This document shows positions 47,248 to 56,779 of a DNA stretch of 64,000 bases, one piece after another. Within the stretch, counting starts at the first letter, position 1, and the number at the start of each line of letters is the position of its first letter. The stretch lies in assembly GCA_019456255.1 (NCBI GenBank), contig VRUG01000004.1:124001-188000 (forward strand), given 5' to 3'. The stretch is from Planctomycetota bacterium. Lineage in GTDB: Bacteria > Planctomycetota > Phycisphaerae > Sedimentisphaerales > Anaerobacaceae. The notes under the pieces are model-generated. The model saw nothing but the letters and a program-made list of their open reading frames with translations, was not told where the DNA came from and did no database searches. The position numbers and the translations under genes were made by a program.

Positions 47248-49689
47248 CTAACCCGGCAAATAAACCCTGACCGTTGTACCCTCGCCAACCGTACTCGATA
47301 TCTCTATCCTGCCCCCGTTAATTCCAATAAGACGATTCGCATACGCAAGCCCCATACCACGCTGACGACCAGCCGTCTTACCTGAGAAAAACGGATGCAG
47401 CGCCTTACTCAAAGTCTCAGAATCCATACCCTTACCAAAATCTGTTATCGAAACCTCAACCATCTCACCTTTGCGATCAGACCGCAACTCTATCGCTCCG
47501 CTCTTAGCAGGATAAGACTCAAGACTGTTCACAAATATATTCGCCAAAGCAGAAACTACCTGACCGGAATCTACATAAACCGCACTACCGCCTTCCGATA
47601 TCTCACTAACTATCTCGACCTTCTCAACCTTACTCTTCATTGCCGCCAGCTGCGACGCCTCATCAATTATCTGACTAAGACCAGTAACCTCCCTCTTAGG
47701 ACTCGCTGGCTCTGCAAAACTCATCAAACCATCAATAATCCCCGCAAGCTCCGCCGCGTTAGCCTGAATCTGCTGCAAAATCTTTCGCTTACCATCATCT
47801 TCTTCACCACGAGCCAAAATCTGCGCTCGACCCGATATCACACTCAATGGATTGTTCAACTCATGAGCCGCACCTGCCGCCATCTCTGCCAATGCCTCTA
47901 ACAAATCGCCGCCACCGTCCTGCCTGCCCTGCCTGCCCTGAGCAGCGTCGAAGCCAACTTCTTTTTCTTCTTTACTCTCAACCACTTCCTCTACCGCCGC
48001 CCTGCCCTGCCTGCCCTGTCTACCCTGAGTATCACCGAAGGGAGCAGCGTCGAAGAGAGCCGCTTTTTCATCCTTACCCTCAACTGCCTCTTCCTCCAAC
48101 ACCAACTCGGCAACTGCAACTTTACCCTTACCCTTCAACTGAGCAAATCGCTCCGCGAATTCCTGGTGACGACCCGACGCCATCGCTATCGCCAATATAC
48201 CCGCCGCACTTTTAGCCTCCGCCTTGATACTGCCGCCTAATGCCTCCATATCCGCAGGATACGACAACTCAAACAATATACCACCAATCTCACGCTGACC
48301 GCACCAAAGAGGAACTACCTTAGTCGTACCAAAATCCATCTCGATACCGCACTGCTCCAATAGCCAACTCATCGAACTGTCCAATTCAAATACGTCACCG
48401 CTTTCAATGTCACCTGCCAACCCGCCGCCTTCGCCCGGACCAGCTATGACAACACTACTAACATCTTCGCCCCGCTCAGCAACAACCGCACGGCAATCCC
48501 CATCGGCCCCCTGCCCTTTTAAATAAAGACAAACCGTACCTGCCTGATAAAACTTCTGCCAGCACAACGCCAGCTTCTCTGCTATATCAATCAACTCGTC
48601 ACTCGAATCTATACTCGACAAAAACTCCGTCACAAATCCAAAGTGACTCGCCGCCGTCCGAAGCTCACGGTTCTGCTCAAGCAATAACGCTCTTTCCTTC
48701 GCCAATTGCCCCGCAACTGCCCCAACCACATCACAGTAAGCTGCTCTCGAATGTCGCTGCTCAAGCCCCAATATCAGACACTTCTCCGCAACACAATCCA
48801 AAACCTCACTCTGAATCCGCTCTACCTGCCCGTCACTAAGACCAAGTGACTTTATAACCTCGCCGCTCAACTCTACCGCATCATAACTGCCCGACTCACC
48901 TATCCCCTCTAACCGAACTATCGAATCTGCCAATTGAACGATACGAGCGATCTTTTCCTTCGCACTATCGCCGCCAATAACAGAAATGTCACTATGGTGA
49001 AGCCATATCGCAAAAACTATCTCTTCCGGAAAATGCCACCGCTGCGCCAATCGCTTACCAATAACACCGTGGTCTCCGCCAAGACTCTCACGCTCAACCT
49101 CGCAAAGACTAACCCCCCGCTCCTTCGCCTGCTCAACAAGACGGGCAAAACTTTTCGGCATCACCTTATCAATACCAAGCTTGCCAACATCATGCAATAG
49201 ACCAGCCGCGTAAGCCAATTCAACATTAACCCCGCCAACCTGCTCAGCTATCAACCGCGAGCAGCACGCCACTCCAACATTATGCTTCGCAAGCTCACGC
49301 TTCGGCAAAACCATGTCACCGTCATGCCTGCCCTGTCTACCCTGAGTATCACCGAAGGGAGCAGCGTCGAAGGGGCCTACACCAGAAAAAACCTTTATCG
49401 AAAACAATGCATCGCTAACCGCCTGACCATCCATCTGCCCAACTATCTCGTCTATCGAAAATCCCTCACCAGATACCACAACACCATTATCATAAGCCAC
49501 GCTAAGGATCTTAGACGTAAGAGCTGCGTCAGACTTGATAAGACCGCATAAATCTGATGCAGAGAATTGCTTGCTCGAAAGTTTGGAAAATAATTGACCC
49601 GCAACACTCGCCAGACTGCACAGCGACTCAATGCCGCGAAGCGAAAGTGCTATTTGATGAAATCCTGATATGTCCATTTGCTCTGACAT
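47248..49689 (-). CDS. HDOD-GAF sensor histidine kinase with in-frame repeat insertions
   Basis: An 813-residue signalling protein. Residues about 15-290 form an HDOD/HD domain (KSDAALTSKILSVAYD, LLHDVGKLGID, WLHHSD). About 340-505 is GAF-like. From 600 on comes a kinase: the H-box histidine in AGAAHELNNPLSVI, the N-box VSALANIFVNSLESY, and GMGLAYANRLIGINGG. Repeat DNA is read as protein at residues 106-122 (FDAAPFGDTQGRQGR), 545-563 and 579-590. These copies encode the same FDAA(PFGDT)QGRQGR peptide in loops or linkers and keep the frame. Its probable partner, a receiver protein, lies just downstream. Confidence 0.85.
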   Translation of the reverse strand: MSEQMDISGFHQIALSLRGIESLCSLASVAGQLFSKLSSKQFSASDLCGLIKSDAALTSKILSVAYDNGVVVSGEGFSIDEIVGQMDGQAVSDALFSIKVFSGVGPFDAAPFGDTQGRQGRHDGDMVLPKRELAKHNVGVACCSRLIAEQVGGVNVELAYAAGLLHDVGKLGIDKVMPKSFARLVEQAKERGVSLCEVERESLGGDHGVIGKRLAQRWHFPEEIVFAIWLHHSDISVIGGDSAKEKIARIVQLADSIVRLEGIGESGSYDAVELSGEVIKSLGLSDGQVERIQSEVLDCVAEKCLILGLEQRHSRAAYCDVVGAVAGQLAKERALLLEQNRELRTAASHFGFVTEFLSSIDSSDELIDIAEKLALCWQKFYQAGTVCLYLKGQGADGDCRAVVAERGEDVSSVVIAGPGEGGGLAGDIESGDVFELDSSMSWLLEQCGIEMDFGTTKVVPLWCGQREIGGILFELSYPADMEALGGSIKAEAKSAAGILAIAMASGRHQEFAERFAQLKGKGKVAVAELVLEEEAVEGKDEKAALFDAAPFGDTQGRQGRQGRAAVEEVVESKEEKEVGFDAAQGRQGRQDGGGDLLEALAEMAAGAAHELNNPLSVISGRAQILARGEEDDGKRKILQQIQANAAELAGIIDGLMSFAEPASPKREVTGLSQIIDEASQLAAMKSKVEKVEIVSEISEGGSAVYVDSGQVVSALANIFVNSLESYPAKSGAIELRSDRKGEMVEVSITDFGKGMDSETLSKALHPFFSGKTAGRQRGMGLAYANRLIGINGGRIEISSTVGEGTTVRVYLPG
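47920..47953. repeat. CTGCCCTGAG..GTCGAAG repeat inside the kinase gene, copy 3
   Basis: TGCCTGCCCTGCCTGCCCTG followed by AGCAGCGTCGAAG. Short version of the element; encodes FDAAQGRQGRQ on the minus strand. Confidence 0.8.
48001..48055. repeat. CTGCCCTGAG..GTCGAAG repeat inside the kinase gene, copy 2
   Basis: CTGCCCTGTCTACCCTGAGT then ATCACCGAAGGGAGCAGCGT. The same bases occur at 49324. The parts CCCT-GAGTATCACCGA-AGGG can pair. Confidence 0.85.
49324..49374. repeat. CTGCCCTGAG..GTCGAAG repeat inside the kinase gene, copy 1
   Basis: Same sequence as the copy at 48001. A related intergenic copy, CTGCCCTGAGCACGGTCGAA followed by GGGGGG, lies at 60471. Confidence 0.85.
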
Positions 49690-49784
49690 TGAAATATACT
49701 CATACCCTCCTGGTATCTATTACTGAAATGTAAAATTGAAATTGACTCACCAAGTATCCGATACACATCAAAAAATTCAACGAA

Positions 49785-50351
49785 TTACTTCATCTTCAGT
49801 GCAGCGGTAATCTTATCGGTAAGCTCAACTATATCAAATGGCTTCTTAATAAAATCTTCGGCGCCCGTCTTAAGCATACGGTCGATTTCATCCTGCTTGA
49901 TAACCCCGCTAACAATTATTATCTTGATATCCTCGAACTTCGGATTCTGACGGATCGTATGACAAACAACATCGCCGTTAACATCTGGAAGCATATAGTC
50001 AAGCAATATCAAATCAGGACCGAATTGCTCCGTCGCTATACCAGCCTCATAACCGCTCGCCGCTGTCTTGATCTCAAAACGACCATCGCGAATCAATACG
50101 TCTGCTATCAACTCAACTATCTCCTGGTCGTCATCAACTATCAAAACCTTCCGCTTACCCGAGTCAAGATTATCAAGAGGAATGCTGTTGTCCTTCATGA
50201 ACTTAATAAGACTTGCCCGCGGAATACGCCGGAACTTCGAACCGGGAACACGAAAGCCCTCCAGCTTACCAGCGTCAAAACACCGAATGATTGTCTGCTG
50301 ACTTACATTACAAATCTCTGCTGCCTTACCGGTCGTAAATAAATCTTTCAT
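49785..50351 (-). CDS. response regulator with N-terminal helix-turn-helix
   Basis: A 188-residue protein with unusual order: an excisionase/MerR-like helix-turn-helix first (LFTTGKAAEICNVSQQTIIR, then KFRRIPRASLIKFM), then a receiver domain (KVLIVDDDQEIVELI, DLILLDYMLPDVNGD, IIIVSGV, FIKKPFD) with all phosphorylation residues present. I start it at 50351 (MKDLFTTG), since the upstream frame lacks homology. It lies about 95 bases downstream of the HDOD-kinase on the same strand and is probably its partner. Confidence 0.85.
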   Translation of the reverse strand: MKDLFTTGKAAEICNVSQQTIIRCFDAGKLEGFRVPGSKFRRIPRASLIKFMKDNSIPLDNLDSGKRKVLIVDDDQEIVELIADVLIRDGRFEIKTAASGYEAGIATEQFGPDLILLDYMLPDVNGDVVCHTIRQNPKFEDIKIIIVSGVIKQDEIDRMLKTGAEDFIKKPFDIVELTDKITAALKMK

Positions 50352-50695
50352 CTCATCCCTATCCTTTTTAACAAAAACTTTCCTGCAAGGCTGCCCCAGT
50401 CTACCCGCTTGTCCCAGTTTAAACGCAAACAACTCATTTTGTCAAGAAAAAAATACCCAAAGCCCCACTTTTCACACTAAAAATCCATTTCCCATTTGAA
50501 AAATTGCAAATACCCAATAGTCGATAATCAATCAGTAATTGGGATTTTGCCAATCACGACCCCCTTAACCCCCCAGCTTAACACAATCGACATATATCTT
50601 TTCAAAACAGATAAACCAATTAACAACCAACCTGTTAAAAAATCCCCCGTTTCAACAATAGTAAATAGTCAATAGTCAATCGTAAATTAAAGCCC

Positions 50696-53600
50696 CTACA
50701 TCTTCCTCCGCAAAATCTCCAAATTTTTGCGAATCGTTATGGTGGTAGGATGCTCCGCCCCTAAGCTAGCCTCAAATATCTCCAACGCCCGTACAAATAT
50801 CGGCTCTGCCTTAGCTAAACGGCTCGTATCACTGTACAACTGCGCCAGATTGTTTAATCGGATAGCCACACTCGGATGGTCCTTGCCGAAACTTACTTCA
50901 TCAATCGCCAGTGCGCGCTCCATCAAAGGCTCTGCTTCGGCCAAACGATTCGTAGCCTGATACAACCCCGCCAAGTTGTTCAGATCTGTGGCCACATTCG
51001 GATGGTTCTTGCCGAAACTCGCCTCATCAATCGCCAACGCGCGTCTCATCAAGGGCTCCGCCTCAGCAAAACGACCAGTAGACTGATACAATAACGCCAG
51101 GTTATTTAATCGGATAGCCACAGTCGGATGGTCTTTGCCTAAACTGGCCTCATCAATCTCAAGTGCTCGTTTATAGAGAGGCTCTGCCTCTTTAAAACGG
51201 TCGGTAACCCTGTACAACTCCGCTAGGTTGTTCAGTTGTATTGCTACATGCGGATGATTTTCGCCTTTTGATTTTTCTTCTATTTCCAAGCCCCGTTTCA
51301 TCAAAGGCTCGGCCTCAGCTAAACGATTCGTAGCCTTATACAACTGCGCCAGATTGTTCAGACGAAGCGCAACTTTAGGATGATCCTTGCCAAAACTCAC
51401 TTCATCAATCGCCAGCGCACGTTTCATCAAAGGCTCTGCCTCTGCCAAACGATTCGTATCCATATACAACGTCGCCAGATTGTTCAAATCTCTGGCCACA
51501 CTCGGATGGTCTTCGCCAAAACTCGCCTCACTAATCGCAAGCGCCCGTTTCATCAAAGGCTCTGCCTTGGTCAGACGATTCGTAGCACCATACAACTGCG
51601 CCAGGTTGTTTAATCGGATAGCCACATCCGGATGGTCCTTGCCGAAACTCGCCTCACTAATCGCCAGCGAACGCTCCATCAAAGGCTCTGCCTCGGCCAG
51701 ACGATTCGTATCCTGATACAACTGCGCCAGGTTGTTTAATGCGATGGCATAATTGGGTAACGGTTCACCGCCAGGATTTTCTAATATCCCTACCACCCGT
51801 TTTAACATCGGCTCTGCTTCAGCCAGACGATTCGTAGCCCTGTACAACTCCGCTAGGTTGTTAAGGCACGATGCTGTATTAGGATGGTCGTGGCCAACGG
51901 TATTTTCATTGATATCCAGTGCTTTGCCGTATAATATTTCAGCTACTTCAAAAGAGGCCTTTGTATTATAATACATAGCCAGACTATTCATCAGCCAACT
52001 CGTTGGTTCCGGTATTTTAACTTTATTGCCGTGTTCTGTGACTACTAAAACATGTGGCGATATAACATCCCATATATGCCAGCTTCTAACATCATCTGCT
52101 TGTAAATCTTCCGGAATAAACCTTTCGACCATAGCTAAACTAATTTCGGTCCAGCTCTTAAGTGCTTCGTCCGGGATCCGCAGCCGAACCGAATCCTGAA
52201 CAAGCCTATGCACATAAAAACTCTTTTCGCTTAATGTTATCATCGACCAGTTGGACAATTCCGCCAGAACCCCGCGAATATCTATCTCTTCCATCTTTTC
52301 CAGTTCCGTGTCCTCGCCGTTTTCTTTTTTATATAACTCTATCGCAGCAGCTACTATCTCCGGATTCCCTTCAAACAATTCCACTGGTATTGCATCAGCA
52401 GATAGGAATGATACCAGACGCAGCACACTCTTTTCTGCCGCACCCAACTGCTCCTCTGTCGCCTGCCAGGCTATTAGCACAGGCTCTGGATAATCCTGAA
52501 GCTCCCCCTTGTGCCATTTCAATACCTCTTTGCGTGCGTCTTCAAATTTCCCCAGATACATCTCAAAACCGATATGAAGATAATTTATATACGCCGCAGC
52601 CTGCTCAAGCACCACCGGAAGACCATCAAGCTTCCCTGCTAATTCCCCGGCCAACTTTTCATCTTCCTCGGTTTCACTGCGGCCATCTGTTTTTTCCAAC
52701 AAATACGCAATTGCGTCTCTTTCTGCCAGCTTGTCGATGGGAAGTTTCTTTACACCTTTCCAGTTTGACACTCTGGAAGTTATCAATACCTGACAGCCGG
52801 CTAATTGTGGAAGTATTTCGTGAAGCTTTTCTATGGCATGTTCATCATCTGCGTTATCAAATATAACCAGACAATCCTTCATCTGCGAAATGGTCTTTAT
52901 CACTATATCCACCAACGCAGGCTGGTCTTGCATATCCTTTTCTTCAAGGTCTAAAAGCTTTGGTCCCGCAAGACTCGCAAGATTCGTAATAAGACTGGTT
53001 AACGAATCTGCCAGCACAAAGAACACTCTGCTTACATTACCATTGCCAATCTGATGCCAGCCAAATTCTACTGCCAAACGCGTCTTGCCGATTCCCCCTA
53101 ACCCATGTATTGCATGAGCTTGCGTTATCGCAGTCTTTTTACCTTTAGCCAATTGTTCCTGTAGCTGACCAAGCTTATCATCTCGACCCTTAAATAAATG
53201 ACCTATAGAACCATAAGGAAGATTGTGACGGATACTTTCATCCACTTGGGCAATGACACTCGGCGATAGTTTGTCAATTTTCTTACTAACCGCATCAAGC
53301 TTTTCATCATGCTGCTTATGATCCTCTTTCAGCCCCTTATGATCCTCGGCAATTTTCTGTTCAAGTTGCTTAAATAGCTCGTCTTTTATTATTGTTTTGA
53401 TATAATCTTTTAGTTCATCATAGTTAGCCTCAACATACCCCCCAAAATCTTTCAACAATTCCTTATGTTCTTTAAGCTGCTCAACAATCTGATTTGTGTC
53501 ACTCTGGATAGAAGCCGCTACTTTCTGAAGCATTTGAATTCGGTTCAATGCCTGTTCAATATCTTGCTTGGCATCAAAAAACTCATAATAGTCAGGTATT

Positions 53601-53878
53601 AATGCTTCCAACTCTTTGCGGGTAGTAGTCGAAGCATCCAGTATTTTCTGGAGAATCTCTTTCTGCTTCTCGTCGCTCTTCAATGCCTTCCATTTTTCAA
53701 GACCTGTCAAGCCTATATATCCCGCCAGAGCAACAATTGCCAAACTCAACGAACCCGCACTAGCTGTTGTTATTGCACCAACAACAGCCACTTTTTTAGT
53801 TGCTGTTTTGCAAACCTCCCAAACTGTTTCCGTTAACACATTAAGGCTAACTTCGCTAATGGGATTCTTTTTGCTCAT
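50696..53878 (-). CDS. NB-ARC/TPR (STAND) protein
   Basis: A 1060-residue signal-transduction ATPase. Residues 25-60 form a membrane-like hairpin (VVGAITTASAGSLSLAIVAL), followed by a long coiled coil (about 70-210). The NB-ARC NTPase has the P-loop IHGLGGIGKTRLAVEF (about 265), Walker B CLVIFDNADD, LITSR and LPVVLEQAAAYI. A helical winged segment follows. From about 650 on there are ten TPR units of about 42 residues, of the kinesin-light-chain type (NNLAQLY.ATNRLAEAEPLM), nearly identical at the DNA level. Such STAND proteins sense a ligand via the repeats; several act in phage defence. The effector here may be the N-terminal membrane part. Confidence 0.9.
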   Translation of the reverse strand: MSKKNPISEVSLNVLTETVWEVCKTATKKVAVVGAITTASAGSLSLAIVALAGYIGLTGLEKWKALKSDEKQKEILQKILDASTTTRKELEALIPDYYEFFDAKQDIEQALNRIQMLQKVAASIQSDTNQIVEQLKEHKELLKDFGGYVEANYDELKDYIKTIIKDELFKQLEQKIAEDHKGLKEDHKQHDEKLDAVSKKIDKLSPSVIAQVDESIRHNLPYGSIGHLFKGRDDKLGQLQEQLAKGKKTAITQAHAIHGLGGIGKTRLAVEFGWHQIGNGNVSRVFFVLADSLTSLITNLASLAGPKLLDLEEKDMQDQPALVDIVIKTISQMKDCLVIFDNADDEHAIEKLHEILPQLAGCQVLITSRVSNWKGVKKLPIDKLAERDAIAYLLEKTDGRSETEEDEKLAGELAGKLDGLPVVLEQAAAYINYLHIGFEMYLGKFEDARKEVLKWHKGELQDYPEPVLIAWQATEEQLGAAEKSVLRLVSFLSADAIPVELFEGNPEIVAAAIELYKKENGEDTELEKMEEIDIRGVLAELSNWSMITLSEKSFYVHRLVQDSVRLRIPDEALKSWTEISLAMVERFIPEDLQADDVRSWHIWDVISPHVLVVTEHGNKVKIPEPTSWLMNSLAMYYNTKASFEVAEILYGKALDINENTVGHDHPNTASCLNNLAELYRATNRLAEAEPMLKRVVGILENPGGEPLPNYAIALNNLAQLYQDTNRLAEAEPLMERSLAISEASFGKDHPDVAIRLNNLAQLYGATNRLTKAEPLMKRALAISEASFGEDHPSVARDLNNLATLYMDTNRLAEAEPLMKRALAIDEVSFGKDHPKVALRLNNLAQLYKATNRLAEAEPLMKRGLEIEEKSKGENHPHVAIQLNNLAELYRVTDRFKEAEPLYKRALEIDEASLGKDHPTVAIRLNNLALLYQSTGRFAEAEPLMRRALAIDEASFGKNHPNVATDLNNLAGLYQATNRLAEAEPLMERALAIDEVSFGKDHPSVAIRLNNLAQLYSDTSRLAKAEPIFVRALEIFEASLGAEHPTTITIRKNLEILRRKM

Positions 53879-53982
53879 CTGTTACAATCCTTAGTATATA
53901 TCTTCTTAAAAAATTCCATCAGGGTTGAAATCCATCCTCATCGTAGCCCGGCAATTATACAAACTCTGAAGCTATTTTGCAA

Positions 53983-54609
53983 CTATTTAATCTTCTTTAC
54001 TGCCAAAGTATATATCGCACGCTCCTCCTTGCGGTACTTCTTCTCAAAATTCGTCCCCACCCATTCGCCCGCGCTTACACCCGCCGTCGCCATAAAATCA
54101 ACCCGCTCCAGCTCATCGCCCCGCCTACCGACAACCGCCTCCATCTGCTCAAAATAATCCGCATGGTCCGTCGCCAGCTTGATAATCCCCCCCGCCGACA
54201 AACTCCGCAACAGCTGCCCCAAATTTTCATCATTAAAAAACCGCCTCTTATGATGCCTCTTCTTAGGCCACGGATCCGGAAAATATATATGATAGCACGC
54301 CACCGTCCCGTCCCCGACATATTCGGCAATAAAACCCGCCGCCTCCGTCCGAATCACGCGAACATTCGTCAAACCCCACCGCCCCAAACGGTCAACAGTA
54401 TAACGGTAATAGCGACGAGCCCACTCAATACCAAGAAAATTCAACTCACCAAAACTCGTCGCCTCATTAACAAGAAACGTCCCGCGCCCGGAACCTATCT
54501 CAACATGCACCGCCCCTTTACGTCCGAAAATCTTCTCAAAATCAATTTTCCCGCACAATTCTTCCTCGCCAAGCGAGATATCAGCGTAGTCCCTAAAGAT
54601 TCGTGCCAT
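53983..54609 (-). CDS. trmB: tRNA (guanine-N7-)-methyltransferase
   Basis: This enzyme methylates G46 in tRNA with SAM. The 208-residue protein contains the SAM-binding VHVEIGSGRGTFLVNEA, the diagnostic YFPDPWPKKRHHKRR and LATDHADYFEQM. I start it at 54609 (MARIFRDYADIS); the frame extends further upstream without homology. The C-terminal TNFEKKYRKEERAIYTL matches the family end. Confidence 0.94.
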   Translation of the reverse strand: MARIFRDYADISLGEEELCGKIDFEKIFGRKGAVHVEIGSGRGTFLVNEATSFGELNFLGIEWARRYYRYTVDRLGRWGLTNVRVIRTEAAGFIAEYVGDGTVACYHIYFPDPWPKKRHHKRRFFNDENLGQLLRSLSAGGIIKLATDHADYFEQMEAVVGRRGDELERVDFMATAGVSAGEWVGTNFEKKYRKEERAIYTLAVKKIK

Positions 54610-54841
54610 CACAAAATTTCCCACATAACACCATATCAACAATATACTTACCGAAAAACCTCCCATCATTATACTGAAAACACATTTTCACGCGAGCCCC
54701 AATTTATTTTATCTCCTTTCTAACATTAAAGTCTAAACCCGACATATTCGATAAATTCATTATGAACCTGCTGCTGCTATTATGCGTACCAGTCAATGGA
54801 GCAGTAGCTATAAAGTTCCGGTAAAAAAAGGATTGCAGACT

Positions 54842-55555
54842 ATGATTAGAGCTTTGCTGAAAAGAAGACGCAGGCAGATACTCATCGACGTCAGCACACA
54901 AAAAGACTTCTTCTTCGCCGATGGCAAAGCATGCATCAGAAATCATAGAAGAGTTCTCTCAAACCTAAGACGCGTCCTGGCATGGGCGAGACTAAAACAC
55001 ATACCAGTCATCTCAACATGCGACTCCTACCCGGACAATAACGGCAAAAGTGCTGTAAACTACTGCCTCGACGGAACTACAGGACAGGAAAAAATTCATT
55101 ACACTCTGCTTGAAAATCGCATCTCGTTCCCTGCCGACGGAAACACCGACCTGCCGCGTGACATGCTCAAAAAATACAGACAGGTCATTCTCCACAAAAG
55201 ATGCATCGACCCTTTCAGTGAACCAAGAATCGACCGACTCCTGACTGAAATAAACGCCACCAATTTCCTACTCGTGGGAGCTAGCGCAGAAGACACAGTA
55301 CAAGCCATGGCTTTAGGACTTATTCAGAGAGGAAAAAATGTCACCATCATTACTGACGCCATCGGCTCTCTAAACAAAAAACAATCAGAATTGGCTATTA
55401 GAAAAATGAAAGCTAAAGGCGCTAAACTCATCGAATCAAAAAAACTCGCCGGAACTACGCATCTAAAAAAAGTCGGTGCCTGCAAATGCCAGACTTGCAG
55501 CAAACAACCAGATCTCGCTCAGGCACCAGTCGCCACTGCCGCCGCACATAACTAA
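54842..55555 (+). CDS. isochorismatase-like protein lacking the catalytic cysteine
   Basis: A 237-residue protein of the isochorismatase-like hydrolase fold: QILIDVSTQKDFFF (catalytic Asp), VILHKRCIDPFSEPR (Lys) and LLVGASAEDTVQAMALGLIQRG. In hydrolases the last segment carries the nucleophile (ATDVCV); here it reads AEDTVQ, with Thr in place of Cys. Asp and Lys remain, as in isochorismatase itself, which does not need the Cys. A basic N-terminus (RALLKRRRR) and a CKCQTC metal-like knuckle near the end are extra. I start it at 54842 behind AAAGGA; 54782 is an alternative. Confidence 0.75.
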   Translation: MIRALLKRRRRQILIDVSTQKDFFFADGKACIRNHRRVLSNLRRVLAWARLKHIPVISTCDSYPDNNGKSAVNYCLDGTTGQEKIHYTLLENRISFPADGNTDLPRDMLKKYRQVILHKRCIDPFSEPRIDRLLTEINATNFLLVGASAEDTVQAMALGLIQRGKNVTIITDAIGSLNKKQSELAIRKMKAKGAKLIESKKLAGTTHLKKVGACKCQTCSKQPDLAQAPVATAAAHN

Positions 55556-56035
55556 ACATCTTTATCCTCTCCATGCTCCACCACCCTCACAACCCAACCT
55601 CTTTGCGTCCAAACTGCAGCACAATTCGTCTTTAATCGCCCGGCCCGCCCTGCGTAGCTTCATGCGAAGCAGGGTCATTGCGAAAGAGCCGAAAGCGACT
55701 GCGGAAATCTATGTCGTTAATTGCCAGATCGTTTCGGACACGCAGGGTGAATATCTTTTTACGGTTAGCCCTGCCGCAAGCAGCAGGGGATTTGTCTTTA
55801 CTCTTTTTACCTTTTATTCGCGTTAATTTGCGTTAATTCCGCCGTAATTTACCCCTTATGGGGGGGCATCACTTAGGGAGTGGTTCAACATTTTACTTTT
55901 TTCTTTTCTTCGCGTTCTTCGTGTACTTCGTGGTGAAAAATTTTCTTAATTCGTGCTTCGTCATTGATTCCTCATTCAAGCTTCTCCGTAAGGAGTCCTT
56001 AGGACTTAATTCAACATTTCGCTTCCCAAAACTCC
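55556..56035. other. intergenic region with repeat modules
   Basis: No credible gene. It contains CCCTGCGTAGCTTCATGCGAAGCAGGG (in pieces a palindrome), the modules CATTGCGAAAGAGCCGAAAG and ATCGTTTCGGACACGCAGGG, and T-rich phrases such as TTCGCGTTAATTTGCGTTAATT that recur at 57.0 kb. Confidence 0.55.
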
Positions 56036-56779
56036 TCAGCACGCATCAAAACCGCAATAACCTATCTGATTGCACACTCCCTTCATCCGAGCCCAAACCT
56101 TCTTATCAGATATCAACTCAAGAGCAAGAGGATAAATAACATTCGTCTCAATAAAAACATGAGTACGAACCGCAGCGACAAGATAACCCGTCAATTCTTC
56201 CAGCCTACTCTTAAACTTATCAAAATCAGTATCGTCAACATCCCAAATCAGACTGTTAAGAACATGATATTTTTTACTTATTCGGCTGTGCTGATAGCTC
56301 ACCACCTTCAACAGTTCATAAAAACCGCACTTGTCAAGCTCCGGAAAAATTACTTGCTCCTCACGCTCGCAGTGCTGCTCTGATGATACCAAATGACCCA
56401 CGATATGCGCAAGACGCCGAATCTCTTCGGTACTGCTCGAACCATAATCCAACTGCTGAATCTTACTGTTAACCTCATTAAGGTCGCTGATAAAACACAG
56501 CACCATCTCATGCTCAGCCAATACACGCTGTAAGATATGACCATCCTCGATCTCGCCCCGAAGCTTCGCACCCAAATCAGGAAGCACGCCACGATTATTC
56601 TTCCACAACAAACGAAGCTCATCAACCTCGAGCCCAGCGTCCAATATCTTCTGCTGAGCCAATGCTATCTCACTGCACCTCACCCCAGCCAGCAGCGCAC
56701 GGTCAATCTCACCGAAATCGACCGACTCATCCCCGCTCAAATGCAACAGCAGCTCAGCTATTCTATCTACACTATCCAT
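56036..56779 (-). CDS. hemerythrin-like HHE-domain protein
   Basis: A 247-residue protein. The N-terminal 80 residues resemble the DUF438-like helical part (LLLHLSGDESVDFGEI, LRLLWKNNRG). The rest is hemerythrin-like, with iron-ligand candidates in HILQRVLAEHEMV, SSEQHCEREEQVIFPEL, SYQHSRISKKYHVL and RTHVFIETNVIYPL. Such proteins bind a di-iron centre and act in oxygen or nitric-oxide sensing or iron-cluster repair. It stands alone. Confidence 0.8.
   Translation of the reverse strand: MDSVDRIAELLLHLSGDESVDFGEIDRALLAGVRCSEIALAQQKILDAGLEVDELRLLWKNNRGVLPDLGAKLRGEIEDGHILQRVLAEHEMVLCFISDLNEVNSKIQQLDYGSSSTEEIRRLAHIVGHLVSSEQHCEREEQVIFPELDKCGFYELLKVVSYQHSRISKKYHVLNSLIWDVDDTDFDKFKSRLEELTGYLVAAVRTHVFIETNVIYPLALELISDKKVWARMKGVCNQIGYCGFDAC

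Noticed and set aside
52162-52866. 234-codon plus-strand frame opposite the NB-ARC gene
   Set aside because: It lies fully antisense to a well-supported domain, has no ribosome binding site and a low-complexity, Pro/Leu/Ser-rich translation.
53977-54723. 248-codon plus-strand frame opposite trmB
   Set aside because: Antisense to the conserved trmB gene; the translation is rich in Arg, His and Pro and resembles no protein.
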